Source: Streptomyces roseolilacinus (GTDB lineage Bacteria; Actinomycetota; Actinomycetes; Streptomycetales; Streptomycetaceae). From it: a stretch of DNA of 64,000 nucleotides. Of this stretch, positions 1 to 8,159 are shown piece after piece. The notes under the pieces were generated by a model that ran no database searches, had not been told where the DNA came from, and saw nothing but the letters and a program-made list of their open reading frames with translations. A program made the position numbers and the translations under genes. The stretch is taken from the NCBI RefSeq assembly GCF_014649335.1, contig NZ_BMSV01000001.1, positions 124,001-188,000 of the forward strand, given 5' to 3'. Each line of letters opens with the position of its first letter. The stretch's first letter is position 1.

Positions 1-476
1 ATGCCGAGGACGCGGTTGACCTTGTCGCCGGCGAGGGACTCGCGCAGCGGCCGGATCAGCGGGATCGCGCCCGCGACGGCCGCCTCGTAGTAGAGGTCCC
101 GGCCGTGCTCCTCGGCGGCGGCGTGCAGCGCCGCGCCGTCCTGGGCGAGGAGCGCCTTGTTCGCGGAGACGACGGACGCGCCCTGCTCGAAGGCGGTGGT
201 GATCAGGGTGCGGGCGGGCTCGACCCCTCCGATGACCTCGACGACCACGTCGATGTCGCCGCGTTTGACGAGCGCCATGGCGTCGGTGGTGATCAGCTCG
301 GGGTCGATGCCCTCGCGGACCTTGGAGGGCCGGCGGACGGCCACGCCGGCGAGCTCGACCGGGGCGCCGATGCGCGCGGCGAGGTCGTCGGCGTGCGTCG
401 TCATGATGCGCGCCACCTCTGAGCCGACCACTCCACAGCCCAGCAGCGCCACCTTCAGCGGACGCGTACGCATCAT
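1..476 (-). CDS. hom: Homoserine dehydrogenase, 3' part outside window
   Basis: This is the N-terminal NAD(P)-binding part of homoserine dehydrogenase, which reduces aspartate semialdehyde to homoserine on the way to threonine and methionine. About 158 residues are visible. The protein opens MMRTRPLKVALLGCGVVGSE, where GxGxxG is the Rossmann nucleotide-binding loop. VVVEVIGGVEPA and SANKALLA, conserved in this family, follow. The ATG at 476 was chosen because a GAGG ribosome site lies about 5 bases upstream. The gene sits about 100 bases downstream of lysA on the same strand, so one lysine/threonine operon led by nrtL is likely. The catalytic lysine region and any C-terminal ACT domain lie beyond base 1 and cannot be judged. 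Confidence 0.95.
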   Translation of the reverse strand, partial: MMRTRPLKVALLGCGVVGSEVARIMTTHADDLAARIGAPVELAGVAVRRPSKVREGIDPELITTDAMALVKRGDIDVVVEVIGGVEPARTLITTAFEQGASVVSANKALLAQDGAALHAAAEEHGRDLYYEAAVAGAIPLIRPLRESLAGDKVNRVLG

Positions 477-579
477 CCGACCTCGTTTCCTGTCCTTCTG
501 CGTATTTCTACGGTGGTCCAGTCTCACTCACCGGACGGGAGTTTCTATCCCCCGTCCGGATCCTGAGACATCTATTTCA

Positions 580-1971
580 TCAGCCGACATCGAGACGCAG
601 GAGATCTTCCTCCGTCTCGCGCCGGACGATCACCCGCGCCGCGCCGTCGGCGACGGCGACGACGGGCGGGCGGAGCACATGGTTGTAGTTGCTGGCCATG
701 GAGCGGCAGTACGCGCCGGTCGCGGGCACGGCGATCAGGTCGCCCGGCGCGAGGTCGGCGGGCAGGAACGCGTCCCGGACGACGATGTCGCCGCTCTCGC
801 AGTGCTTGCCGACGACCCGGCTGAGCATCGGCTCGGCGTCGGACGTGCGGGAGACCAGCGCGACGCTGTACTCGGCGTCGTACAGCGCGGTGCGGATGTT
901 GTCCGACATGCCGCCGTCGACGGAGACGTACGTGCGCAGCCCCTCCAGCGGCTTGACGGTACCGACCTCGTACACGGTGAACGCGGCCGGGCCGGCGATG
1001 GCGCGGCCGGGCTCGACGGAGATCCGCGGCGTGGCGAGCCCGGCGGCCTCGCACTCGCGGCGGACGATCTCGCCGAGCGCCTTGGCGATCTCGTGCGGCT
1101 CGCGGGGGTCGTCGTCCGACGTGTACGCGATGCCGAGTCCGCCGCCGAGGTCGATCTCGGGCAGCTCGACGCCGTGCTCGTCGCGCACCTCGGCGAGGAG
1201 GGAGACGACGCGGCGGGCGGCGACCTCGAAGCCCGCCATGTCGAAGATCTGCGACCCGATGTGGGAGTGGATGCCGACCAGTTCGAGCCCGTCGAGCCGC
1301 AGCGCGCGCCGCACGGCCTCGGCGGCCTGCCCGCCGGCGAGGGCGAGACCGAACTTCTGGTCCTCGTGCGCGGTGGCGATGAACTCGTGGGTGTGCGCCT
1401 CGACGCCGACCGTCACCCGGATCTGCACGCGCTGCCGCCGGCCGAGGGCCTGGGCGGCGTGGGCGACGCGCACGATCTCCTGGAAGGAGTCGAGGACGAT
1501 CCGCCCGACGCCCGCCTCGACGGCCCGCCGGATCTCCTCCGCGCTCTTGTTGTTGCCGTGGAAGGCGATGCGCTCGGCGGGCATGCCGGCGGAGAGCGCG
1601 GTGGCGAGTTCGCCGCCGGAGCACACGTCGAGGTTCAGCCCCTCCTCGTGCAGCCACCGCACGACGGCGCGGGAGAGGAACGCCTTGCCGGCGTAGAACA
1701 CGTCGGCGTCCTCGCCGAAGGCGTCGGCCCAGGCCCGGCAGCGGGCGCGGAAGTCGGACTCGTCGAGGACGTACGCGGGCGTCCCGAACTCCTCGGCGAG
1801 GGAGGTGACGGGGATGCCGCCCACGGTCAGGACCCCGTCGTCGCCGCGCCGCACGGTGCGGGCCCACACCTTGCCGTCGAGGTGGTTGAGGTCGGCGGGC
1901 GGCGCGCTGTAGTGGCCTTCGGGGAGGACGTCGGCGTGGCGGGGGCCGGCGGGGTGCGCGGAACGGCTCAT
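580..1971 (-). CDS. lysA: Diaminopimelate decarboxylase
   Basis: This PLP enzyme makes L-lysine by decarboxylating meso-diaminopimelate, the last step of lysine synthesis in the cytoplasm. The 463-residue length is typical. Visible family features in order are YAGKAFLS with the PLP lysine, [14 protein letters not shown], the glycine-rich IDLGGGLGI loop, EPGRAI, and the C-terminal GAYC motif whose cysteine comes from the partner subunit. The longer open frame to 2103 runs into nrtL, so the start MSRSAHPAG at 1971 was chosen. It follows a purine-rich GAGAGAGAC site. The gene begins 16 bases after the nrtL stop, which indicates co-transcription with nrtL and probably hom. Confidence 0.96.
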   Translation of the reverse strand: MSRSAHPAGPRHADVLPEGHYSAPPADLNHLDGKVWARTVRRGDDGVLTVGGIPVTSLAEEFGTPAYVLDESDFRARCRAWADAFGEDADVFYAGKAFLSRAVVRWLHEEGLNLDVCSGGELATALSAGMPAERIAFHGNNKSAEEIRRAVEAGVGRIVLDSFQEIVRVAHAAQALGRRQRVQIRVTVGVEAHTHEFIATAHEDQKFGLALAGGQAAEAVRRALRLDGLELVGIHSHIGSQIFDMAGFEVAARRVVSLLAEVRDEHGVELPEIDLGGGLGIAYTSDDDPREPHEIAKALGEIVRRECEAAGLATPRISVEPGRAIAGPAAFTVYEVGTVKPLEGLRTYVSVDGGMSDNIRTALYDAEYSVALVSRTSDAEPMLSRVVGKHCESGDIVVRDAFLPADLAPGDLIAVPATGAYCRSMASNYNHVLRPPVVAVADGAARVIVRRETEEDLLRLDVG

Positions 1972-1987
1972 GTCTCTCTCACAGCTG

Positions 1988-2995
1988 TCACAGGTGGTCG
2001 GGGGCGGTGACGCCGAGCAGGGACAGGCCGCCGGCCAGCACCGTCCCGGCGGCTTCGGCGAGGGCGAGCCGGGAGCGGTGGGCGGCCGAGGGTTTCTCGT
2101 CACCGCGGGGCAGCACCGTGTGCTGGAACCCGAGGAACGCGTCGGCGGTGGCCTCCAGGTGCCGGGCGAGCCGGTCCGGGGCGTGGTGCCGGGCGGCGGC
2201 GAGGAGCACGGAGGGGTGGTCGGCGAGCGCGGCGAGCAGCTCCGGGGCGTCGGCCTCCTCCTCGTACGCGCCGGTGAAGCCGAGGTCGGCGGCGTTGCGG
2301 AGGAGGGCGCGGGAGCGGGCGTGCGCGTACTGGACGGTGAAGAGGGGGTTGTCCGCCTCGGTCAGGCGGAGCAGCGGCGCGGCGTCGAGGACCCGGTCGT
2401 GCGCGGCGGGCCGCAGCAGCGCCCACCGGCGGGCGTCGGGCCCGAGGGCGGCGGCGACGTCGTAGTGCGGGGGGAGTGCGTGGAGGCGGCGGGAGGTGGG
2501 GGCGCCGTCCACGCGGGCGGGGGCGCCCTGGGAGCGCAGGAGGGCGACGACGCAGTGCGTGAGGGCCCGGAGGCGGAGGTCGGCGCCCTCCGGGAGGAGG
2601 AAGCGGACCTCGTACTCGGGGAGCCGGCCGAGCGCGTCCCCGTGCCCGTACCGCGGCCCGTGCTCGCGGACGTCCCGGACGAGGAGCCGGCCGGCCTCGG
2701 CGCGGGTGCCGGGGCGGAGGGTGAGGTTGAGGAACCCGGGGCCGGTGATGTCGACCCGCTCGATGCCGGGCACGTCCAGGAGCCGCTCGCGCAGCACCTC
2801 GGCGACCTGCCGGGGCGGGAGCGCGGCGGGCCCGGCGAGCTGGAGCGCGGCGTTCGTCGCCCAGTCCCCGCACCCCCCGGCGCGGGGCCGCTCGACGACG
2901 ACCCGCGGGGGCACCTCGCGCACGGCCAGGGCCCCGTCGCCGACGGCACGCCGCACGGCGCGCAGCACGGTGAGCGAGAGATCGGCGGGGGTCAC
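1988..2995 (-). CDS. nrtL: ArgS-related anticodon-binding protein NrtL
   Basis: A 335-residue protein resembling two ends of arginyl-tRNA synthetase without its catalytic core. The N-terminal part ([31 protein letters not shown]) matches the ArgS additional domain. The C-terminal part ([19 protein letters not shown], ending in helices) matches the DALR anticodon-binding domain. The HIGH and KMSK signatures of an active class I synthetase are absent, so it should not charge tRNA. This protein is known upstream of lysA in Streptomyces; its exact role is not established to my knowledge. GTG at 2995 was chosen because the 90 upstream residues are proline/arginine-rich and atypical. No strong ribosome site precedes it, so the message may be leaderless. 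Confidence 0.88.
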   Translation of the reverse strand: MTPADLSLTVLRAVRRAVGDGALAVREVPPRVVVERPRAGGCGDWATNAALQLAGPAALPPRQVAEVLRERLLDVPGIERVDITGPGFLNLTLRPGTRAEAGRLLVRDVREHGPRYGHGDALGRLPEYEVRFLLPEGADLRLRALTHCVVALLRSQGAPARVDGAPTSRRLHALPPHYDVAAALGPDARRWALLRPAAHDRVLDAAPLLRLTEADNPLFTVQYAHARSRALLRNAADLGFTGAYEEEADAPELLAALADHPSVLLAAARHHAPDRLARHLEATADAFLGFQHTVLPRGDEKPSAAHRSRLALAEAAGTVLAGGLSLLGVTAPDHL

Positions 2996-3407
2996 GGGAC
3001 AAGCGTAGGCGAGGAGGGGGGAGGGAACGCGAACCTGTTTCGGAATACGGTCAACAGAACGCCGTACCCGACCGAAAACCACCCCGCCCCCCGCCCCTCC
3101 ACACCCGAAGGCCGCCGGGAGGACACCCGGAGGACACCCGGCGGGCGGGGGCGGCCACTTCCCCGCTTCCTTCCCGACGTGCTTCCCCTGACCTGCTCGT
3201 CTCCCGGCGCGCTCCTCCCCTGACGCACCGGTCGGCTCGGGCGGCCACCGGACGGGGGCGGGCACCGGACCGGGGCGGGCATCAACCCGGGGTGGTCACC
3301 GGGCGGGGGCGGGCGTCAGCCCGGGCAGGCACCGAACCGGAGCGCGGCCGCCGGGCCGGGCAGCCGCCGGGCCGGGGCACCCACGGGCCCGGCACTCTCC
3401 CCACTCC
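2996..3407. other. Gene-poor spacer upstream of nrtL
   Basis: No convincing gene is seen. Several long open frames cross it, but they encode only proline, arginine and glycine-rich shadows. It must hold the promoter of the nrtL-lysA-hom unit on the minus strand. A TACGCT hexamer at 3008-3003 sits where a -10 box would give an almost leaderless nrtL transcript, but no matching -35 box is clear. Confidence 0.4.
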
Positions 3408-3534
3408 GAAGCGCTCTGTGCCTCCCGAGGCCCTCTCCGCCCCGAGATGCTCTCCGCCCCGGGGCGTTCTCCATCCCGGAGCGTTCTCCATCCCGAAGGG
3501 TTCCACGTCCCAGAGCACCCACCGTCCCGAGACG
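3408..3534. repeat. Degenerate 17-18 bp tandem repeat
   Basis: About six to seven imperfect units of the form (G/T)(C/T)TCTCC(G/A)(T/C)CCCG(G/A)AGNG follow one another, for example GCTCTCCGCCCCGAGAT and TTCTCCATCCCGGAGCG. The unit length is not a multiple of three and no gene is convincing here. The array lies just downstream of the receiver gene at 3596. Confidence 0.6.
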
Positions 3535-3595
3535 CCACCCCATCCCCCGCACACCCCGCGAGCCCGATCCCCCGCCCCGGATCCAACCCCGGGGT

Positions 3596-4018
3596 TCAGC
3601 CCTGGGTCGTACCCGCCCGGCCGGTGTCGTGCCGGCCGTCCATCGGGGGCAGGAGGAGACCGCGTACCAGCTGGACGAGCTCGGCCGGCTCGAAGGGCTT
3701 GGCGAGGAAGGCGTCCACCCCGACTTCCAGGCCGCTCTCCACCTCGCCCTCGTCGCACGCGCTGATGATCGCGACCGGCAGGTGTCGGGTCCGCTCGTCG
3801 GCGCGGAGCAGGGCGGCGGTGCGCAGCCCGTCCAGGCGCGGCATGACCACGTCGAGAGTGACCAGATCGGGTTGGAACCGATGGATGACTTCCAGACATT
3901 CGGCACCGTCGGCCGCGGTCACGACCTCGAAGCCCTCCAGCTCGAGGTTGACCCTGATCAGCTGCCGGATGACCCGGTTGTCGTCCACAACCAGCACCCG
4001 CCCGGAGACGCCTGACAC
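3596..4018 (-). CDS. Stand-alone response-regulator receiver protein
   Basis: A 140-residue single-domain receiver with no output domain. It shows the acidic pair and phospho-acceptor of CheY-like proteins: VLVVDDNRVIRQLI at the N-terminus, the aspartate in PDLVTLDVVMPRLDG, the serine of IISACDE, and the lysine of DAFLAKPFEP. Such proteins pass phosphate to partners or act by protein contact. No kinase lies beside it. The start GTG at 4018 (VSGVSGRVLVV) agrees with remembered Streptomyces relatives. The upstream residues are not family-like, and the ribosome site is weak. The gene reads away from the tRNA-Arg gene, about 160 bases apart. Confidence 0.85.
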   Translation of the reverse strand: MSGVSGRVLVVDDNRVIRQLIRVNLELEGFEVVTAADGAECLEVIHRFQPDLVTLDVVMPRLDGLRTAALLRADERTRHLPVAIISACDEGEVESGLEVGVDAFLAKPFEPAELVQLVRGLLLPPMDGRHDTGRAGTTQG

Positions 4019-4176
4019 AACTCGAGAGTAGGTCCCGCCCCGCCCCCGCGTCCGGGTTTTCGCCACTTCCACCCCGCGCGGGGGACCCCCCACCGCCCGA
4101 CCACCGGAAATACCTGTTCACGGGCACCCTCCAGGAGCTGGTAGGGTTCTACCCGTCGCCGCGAAACACGGCGGAC

Positions 4177-4248
4177 GCCCCCGTAGCTCAGGGGATAGAG
4201 CAACGGCCTCCGGAGCCGTGTGCGCAGGTTCGAATCCTGCCGGGGGCA
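4177..4248 (+). tRNA. tRNA-Arg (anticodon CCG)
   Basis: A complete cloverleaf can be drawn: acceptor arms gcccccg (4177-4183) and cgggggc (4241-4247) with discriminator A at 4248, D stem gctc/gagc, anticodon stem acggc/gccgt with loop ctCCGga, and T arm gcaggttcgaatcctgc. The anticodon CCG reads CGG arginine codons. CCA is only partly encoded. The 3' half from 4200 onward is part of the element's attachment repeat, so the integrated element has rebuilt the gene with its own identical 3' end. Confidence 0.96.
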
Positions 4249-4312
4249 CCCTGCATGAGGTGCCCAAAGACCCCGTCACCAGCGGAAACGCTGAGGCCGG
4301 GGTCTTCGCGTA
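4200..4312 (+). repeat. Attachment site repeat, left (attL side)
   Basis: A 113-bp sequence identical to 19624-19736. It begins inside the tRNA anticodon stem (gcaacggcc), covers the rest of the tRNA, and runs through the downstream hairpin terminator. Recombination most likely occurs within the anticodon or T-arm part, as for other tRNA-targeting actinomycete integrases. Confidence 0.95.
4267..4306 (+). terminator. tRNA-Arg terminator hairpin
   Basis: Arms AAGACCCC and GGGGTCTT enclose a second small stem AGCG/CGCT with a GAAA loop. The hairpin starts 18 bases after the tRNA. It is duplicated within the right attachment repeat at 19691-19730. Confidence 0.8.
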
Positions 4313-4353
4313 TGTGCAGTCAGATGCAGCGCCGAGCGGCCGCATGTCGGGGT

Positions 4354-4374
4354 CCGTGGACGAGGCGTGGACGG
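4354..4374. promoter_or_regulatory. Possible integrase arm-binding site, left
   Basis: CCGTGGAC, three variable bases, then GCGTGGACGG. The same arrangement in the same orientation occurs at 19549-19569, just inside the other end of the element. GTGGAC is repeated twice within each copy. The paired placement inside both ends suggests arm-type sites for Int or Xis; this is inference. Confidence 0.5.
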
Positions 4375-4414
4375 GATCTTGAAGCGTTGCCGCAGGTGAG
4401 CCCGCGGAAACAAC

Positions 4415-4444
4415 GAGGCCCCTGGACGGGATGCCAGGGGCCTC
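4415..4444 (-). terminator. Terminator hairpin after int
   Basis: Perfect 11-bp arms GAGGCCCCTGG and CCAGGGGCCTC surround an 8-base loop, 19 bases past the int stop codon. It should end the leftward int transcript and shield the tRNA region. Confidence 0.75.
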
Positions 4445-4462
4445 GAACGTGGGCGGATAGTG

Positions 4463-5836
4463 TCAGTCGTACTCGCGGAGCAGATCCTCGATGCGCCGGT
4501 TGGCGACGTCCTGCCGCCCGTCGAGGCACTTCGCGTAGCGGGTCAGCAGGACCTCGACGCTGTTGCCGGCGCGTTCGGCCACCTCGGTCGGGTCGACACC
4601 GGCGTTGAGCCACGTCGACAGCGCCGAATGCCGGAGGTCGTACGGCCGGCTCGCGAGCGGCGAGGCCGCCACGGCGGGCGGAAGCGCGAGGAGTCGGGCT
4701 TCCTGCCACACGCGGTAGTAGGTCGAGGACGGGACGACCGAGCCCTTCTCGCTGAAGAACAGCCGTCCGTCGTCCGCCGTGCCGAAGGTGGCCAGGTGCT
4801 CGCGGAACACGGTGACGAGGTGGGGCGGGATGGGCACCCGCCTGACGTCCTCGGTCGGCCGGTTCTTCAATCCGCGGTCGTCGTGGGTCTCCCCCGAGTC
4901 GGTCCACTGCTTCCCGGCGGACGGGCGGGTGCGGTGGAGCAGCGCCGAACCCCAACCGTGGTCGGGAAGGTTCAAGTCCGTCTCGACCAGGCCGACCGCT
5001 TCCGCCGGCCGGAGCCCGCCGAAGTACATGGCGGCGAACAGACCCACGAGGCGACGACCGCGGGCACGCCGGTACCCGCCCACGTAGGAAACCGCCGTCA
5101 GGAGATTCCGTGCCTGCTCCGGGTTGGCGACGACCCGTGGGTCGACCTGGTTGGACACCTTCGGCTTCTGCCAGCGGACAGCCGTAATGGGGTTCTCCCG
5201 CAACTCCCCCAGATCGACGGCGTAATTCGCGGCATTAACGAGCGTCCGACGCTTGCGCCGCACGGTTTCCGCTGCTGCCGCCGTGCCGTCGAGTTTGAGC
5301 TTCAGCGAGTCGAGGACCGCGCGAGCCGTGGCCGGTTCAGCGAGATCGGTGAGCGGCCGGGACGCCTTGGACACCCAGTGAAGAACGTTCCGCACGTCCT
5401 CCGGGACTTCCCGGTCATCGGGCCCCGGCAATACGAAGGCCCAGTTGCGCAGCGCTTTGCGAATCGTCTCGTCGGACGGCCGGCCCGCGCGCTCGTCGAG
5501 GAGTTCCAGTGTCACGCTGGTGAGGGATTCGTTGATGCCGTCCCGTGTGTTGGGGGCGGCATGGGGCCACTTCATAGCGAGGTACCTGAGAGCGAAGGCA
5601 TACCACGACACGGCCGACTTCTTCTCTTCCATCGAAGCCGGCAGACCCGTCCCCGTGTCGAATTCCTCGCCGTCGCGCATCGCGCGCATGATCTTGGTGC
5701 GGTAGTGGTCGGCAAGCGCCTTGGTCCGGAAGGACTCCGAGAAGACGTTGCCCGCAACAGACCAGCGGACCCCGTACGAGGGCGTCTTGGTGTCCCGCTT
5801 GCGGACGCCCCAGACCTTCACGTCGAGAGACTTCAC
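4463..5836 (-). CDS. int: Site-specific tyrosine recombinase (AICE integrase)
   Basis: This 457-residue integrase should insert and excise the element at tRNA-Arg. The C-terminal catalytic half shows arginine I in FGGLRPAEAV, the box-II string YDLRHSALSTWL, and the nucleophile tyrosine in LLTRYAKCLDG. The usual histidine before LRH is tyrosine here, and the later conserved histidine (AGHS in relatives) is asparagine (AGNSVEVLL). Such changes are tolerated in some recombinases. The GTG at 5836 was chosen because it overlaps the xis stop (GTGA) and drops an alanine/glycine-rich extension. It is the last gene of a leftward xis-int unit that points at the attachment site, as in pSAM2. Confidence 0.92.
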   Translation of the reverse strand: MKSLDVKVWGVRKRDTKTPSYGVRWSVAGNVFSESFRTKALADHYRTKIMRAMRDGEEFDTGTGLPASMEEKKSAVSWYAFALRYLAMKWPHAAPNTRDGINESLTSVTLELLDERAGRPSDETIRKALRNWAFVLPGPDDREVPEDVRNVLHWVSKASRPLTDLAEPATARAVLDSLKLKLDGTAAAAETVRRKRRTLVNAANYAVDLGELRENPITAVRWQKPKVSNQVDPRVVANPEQARNLLTAVSYVGGYRRARGRRLVGLFAAMYFGGLRPAEAVGLVETDLNLPDHGWGSALLHRTRPSAGKQWTDSGETHDDRGLKNRPTEDVRRVPIPPHLVTVFREHLATFGTADDGRLFFSEKGSVVPSSTYYRVWQEARLLALPPAVAASPLASRPYDLRHSALSTWLNAGVDPTEVAERAGNSVEVLLTRYAKCLDGRQDVANRRIEDLLREYD

Positions 5837-6027
5837 GCCGCCGCCTCCAACTGCCGAAGCCACGTGGTGAAGTCACTCCGCCACACCCGCAACTCTCCGT
5901 TGGGCAGCTTGAAAGCAGCCGGCCCCAGACCCAGCTCACGCCACCTGTAGAACGTCCGGCGAGAAACACCGCCCAGTTCTTCCAGGACCTGGGGGACAGT
6001 CATCAGCTCGTCGCGGCGGTGGTCCAT
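5833..6027 (-). CDS. xis: Excisionase / helix-turn-helix DNA-binding protein
   Basis: A 64-residue MerR/AlpA-type winged-helix protein. The string LMTVPQVLEELGGVSRRTFYRWRELG is the recognition helix pair (about residues 8-33), and VWRSDFTTWLRQLE ends the fold. It should bend DNA at the attachment sites to drive excision by Int. The start ATG at 6027 follows an AAGGAGAA ribosome site. The gene overlaps the 3' end of repSA by 25 bases and the start of int by 4, so replication, excision and integration genes are translationally linked. Confidence 0.85.
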   Translation of the reverse strand: MDHRRDELMTVPQVLEELGGVSRRTFYRWRELGLGPAAFKLPNGELRVWRSDFTTWLRQLEAAA

Positions 6028-7322
6028 GTCGGTTCTCCTTCCGTTCCGGGGGCGGGTGTGAGGGATGCGGTGAGCCAGGCTTCGGCGTCGGACAGGCCGG
6101 TTCCGGCGAAGGCCCAGTGGGCGAGGACGTACGTCGTGTCGTTCTCGGTGTCGTGCTCGGGTGGTGTGGTGGCCGCCTGTGCGCGGCGCCATGCGGCGCG
6201 GGCGTCGCGGAGGGCGCCGAGGGTGGTGGAGTAGCGGCGGGACTTGGTGGAGAAGTGGCCGCGGAAGCCGAGCATGTGGGCCCAGGCGCGCAGGCGGAGG
6301 TGTTCGAGGTCCTTGCGGGCGCCGAGGGTCCAAGCGGTGCGGATGAGGCGGCGGGCGTGGTCGCTGATGTCGAGCTGGGCCAGCTCGGCGGCGAACTTCA
6401 GCGGCCGGTCGAGGGCGCCCGTCGCCGTCTCGGCGCCCTTGGTGGCGTACTTGGCGATGTAGGCGGCGACGGCCCGTTCGGTCAGCTCCCGGCCGCCGTC
6501 GAAGTCGGCCGAGCGGATCGTACGGATGTCGAGCTGTCGGCCGAAGGCGAAGGTGTGGGCGCGGCCGTCGATGACCGGCCCGTCCACGCAGGCGGCGGTG
6601 GCGGCGGCCCGGATGGCGTCGGTCAGCAGCTCGGCGGTGGCCCAGGCCGGGGGCGGAGTGTCGCCGCCGTCGGGGCCGTCGATGCGGATCACGGCGTGGA
6701 AGTGGACGGCGCCGCGCTTCTGGTACTCGGCGACCTTGGCGAAGGAGACCCGGGCGTGTTCGCGGAAGGCCCGTTGGGTGAGGCCGGCGCGCTTGGCGAC
6801 CTCCCGGCGCAGGTAGATGGAGAAGCGTCGCCACAGCGGACCGGCGTGCGCGTTCCACAGAACGGCGGCTTCGTAGTCGTAGGTGTCCGGGTCGAGGGCG
6901 GTGCCGAGTACGGCGTCGTCCTGGTCGTGGCGGGCGCCGCAGCGGCAGGGGCGGACCGTGCCGGCCGGGCCGGTGGCGCGGTTGTGGACCGGGCCGAAGC
7001 CGGGAGCGGTGAAGGTGGCGAAGACCCGCGGGTGGGTGGCGACCTGTTCGGGGACGCCCTTGCCGCCGCGCAGTCCGGCGGTGATCAGGTGGAAGGTGTC
7101 GCGGCGGTAGACCTCGGCGCAGGCCGCGCACCGGGTCGTACGCCGGTTGTTGCAGCGCACGAGGAGCTGTCCGGCCGGGAGGTCGGCCGAGTCGAGGTGC
7201 TGGAGGACGCGGCCGATCTCGCCGGTGCGGGTGTCGATGTCGTGCTCGGTGCGGTGGCCGTCGAGGCGGATCGGGTGCGTGCAGCCGCCGAGGCCGGCGA
7301 GTTGGCGCAGGAGTGCGGGCAT
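6003..7322 (-). CDS. repSA: Rolling-circle replication initiator RepSA
   Basis: RepSA-type initiator that nicks the origin so that the excised element replicates by rolling circle. At least 439 residues. Visible signs are zinc-like CNNRRTTRCAACAEVYRRDT, the metal-binding HUH motif in GAVHFHAVIRID, and the nicking tyrosine region AAYIAKYATKG. The annotated ATG at 7322 has no ribosome site and is preceded in frame by residues typical of the family (IITRATPPPLRELGELAALGT). An AAGGAG site lies just upstream of two in-frame ATC codons at 7385 and 7382, so translation may begin there at a rare start codon. The double-strand origin of related elements lies inside or next to this gene. Confidence 0.9.
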   Translation of the reverse strand: MPALLRQLAGLGGCTHPIRLDGHRTEHDIDTRTGEIGRVLQHLDSADLPAGQLLVRCNNRRTTRCAACAEVYRRDTFHLITAGLRGGKGVPEQVATHPRVFATFTAPGFGPVHNRATGPAGTVRPCRCGARHDQDDAVLGTALDPDTYDYEAAVLWNAHAGPLWRRFSIYLRREVAKRAGLTQRAFREHARVSFAKVAEYQKRGAVHFHAVIRIDGPDGGDTPPPAWATAELLTDAIRAAATAACVDGPVIDGRAHTFAFGRQLDIRTIRSADFDGGRELTERAVAAYIAKYATKGAETATGALDRPLKFAAELAQLDISDHARRLIRTAWTLGARKDLEHLRLRAWAHMLGFRGHFSTKSRRYSTTLGALRDARAAWRRAQAATTPPEHDTENDTTYVLAHWAFAGTGLSDAEAWLTASLTPAPGTEGEPTWTTAATS

Positions 7323-7474
7323 GGTGCCGAGGGCGGCCAGTTCGCCGAGTTCGCGGAGCGGGGGCGGAGTGGCGCGGGTGATGATGGCTTTCTCCTTCTG
7401 GTTCGGCTGGAGGGAGAGGGCCCCGGAGCGGCGGATGCTTGGCGGTATCGAGGCCGCCCCGGGGGTCCGGTGCG

Positions 7475-7753
7475 TCAGCGGCGGTGCTGGTCGCGGAGCA
7501 GCGAGCGCAGGACCACGGCGGCGACGGCCACGGAGACGGCCGTGACGGCGACGGCGGCCAGGAGCGCGGTCAGCACGACGCCGCCGACGAGGAGGGCCGC
7601 GACCGCTCCGGTGTTGACGGAGACCTGCGGGACCGGACGCCGGGCGAGCACCTGGTCGGCCGCAGTGTGGGTGTGCGCGGGCGGCGGAGTGGGGCTGTCG
7701 GGGTACTTGGGCAGGAACACGGCGAAGCTCTTCTTACCTACTCGTCTAGTCAT
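7475..7753 (-). CDS. SpdD-like small membrane transfer protein
   Basis: A 92-residue protein with a proline-rich N-terminal part and one long hydrophobic stretch (about residues 47-84, VNTGAVAALLVGGVVLTALL and onward). It ends RSLLRDQHRR. This is the usual SpdD-like spread protein between the Rep and Spd genes of AICEs. Such proteins help plasmid DNA move between mycelial compartments. The start overlaps the stop of the upstream gene by 8 bases. The start region also contains an ACTCGTCTAG element like the presumed repressor operators. Confidence 0.75.
   Translation of the reverse strand: MTRRVGKKSFAVFLPKYPDSPTPPPAHTHTAADQVLARRPVPQVSVNTGAVAALLVGGVVLTALLAAVAVTAVSVAVAAVVLRSLLRDQHRR
7740..7749. 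promoter_or_regulatory. Operator-like half site (ACTCGTCTAG)
   Basis: Matches the left part of the palindromic operator at 10712-10727. It covers the beginning of the SpdD-like gene and the end of the preceding one. It may be a GntR repressor site that separately controls the rep-xis-int part. Confidence 0.4.
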
Positions 7754-7940
7754 GTGAGCCGTTGATGATGTCCACGCCGGAGCGCGTACCGGACTCGATG
7801 GCCGGGGCCATGAAGGTCTGCGAGAGCCAGAAGCCGAAGAGGGCGATCACGACGACGATCCAGGTGCGGACGCCGAGAAACTTGACCGCTCCCCAGGCGA
7901 AGAAGCCGAGGATGACGACGAGCGGCAGGCTGACGGTCAC
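7746..7940 (-). CDS. Small two-helix membrane protein of the spd cluster
   Basis: A 64-residue protein made almost entirely of two hydrophobic helices (VSLPLVVILGFFAWGAVKFL and WIVVVIALFGFWLSQTF), followed by a short polar tail. No conserved catalytic residue is seen. It lies between the mobile-element transfer protein and the SpdD-like protein, where AICEs usually carry such a gene, so a role in intramycelial spread is inferred from position. Confidence 0.7.
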   Translation of the reverse strand: MTVSLPLVVILGFFAWGAVKFLGVRTWIVVVIALFGFWLSQTFMAPAIESGTRSGVDIINGSHD

Positions 7941-7955
7941 GGTGTGCGGGTCCTC

Positions 7956-8147
7956 TCAGCGGACGGGGCAGCGGTGGGTGCGGGCGGCCAGCTCGGCGGC
8001 GGCGCGGCTGTCGTAGTCGGCGGAGAAGCCGCAGCGCGGGGCCGTGCAGACGGCGGTGTGCTTCTCCCGGCCGCGGCCGTCGTAGTAGGTGCCGACCTGT
8101 ACCGGGCCGATGCGGATGACGGAGCGGAAGCGGCGACGGGCAGTCAT
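7956..8147 (-). CDS. Mobile element transfer protein (small, two-cysteine)
   Basis: A 63-residue protein that opens with FRSVIRIGPVQVGTYYDGRG and contains CTAPRCGFSADYDS and a final HRC. The cysteine and histidine spacing suggests a small zinc-binding fold. The family is found in nearly all Streptomyces AICEs next to the spd genes and is usually named mobile element transfer protein. Its biochemical role is unknown. It starts 12 bases after the DUF2637 gene and is probably co-transcribed from the tra side. Confidence 0.78.
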   Translation of the reverse strand: MTARRRFRSVIRIGPVQVGTYYDGRGREKHTAVCTAPRCGFSADYDSRAAAELAARTHRCPVR

Positions 8148-8159
8148 GCGGGTCTCCTC

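Noticed and set aside
2992..3285. Small minus-strand gene upstream of nrtL
   Set aside because: The frame is basic and proline-rich with no ribosome site or family feature, and it overlaps the nrtL start.
4463..5836. Integrase inactive because of substitutions at two conserved histidines
   Set aside because: The two arginines, the box-II LRH string and the nucleophile tyrosine are kept, and actinomycete integrases vary at these positions, so loss of function is not supported.
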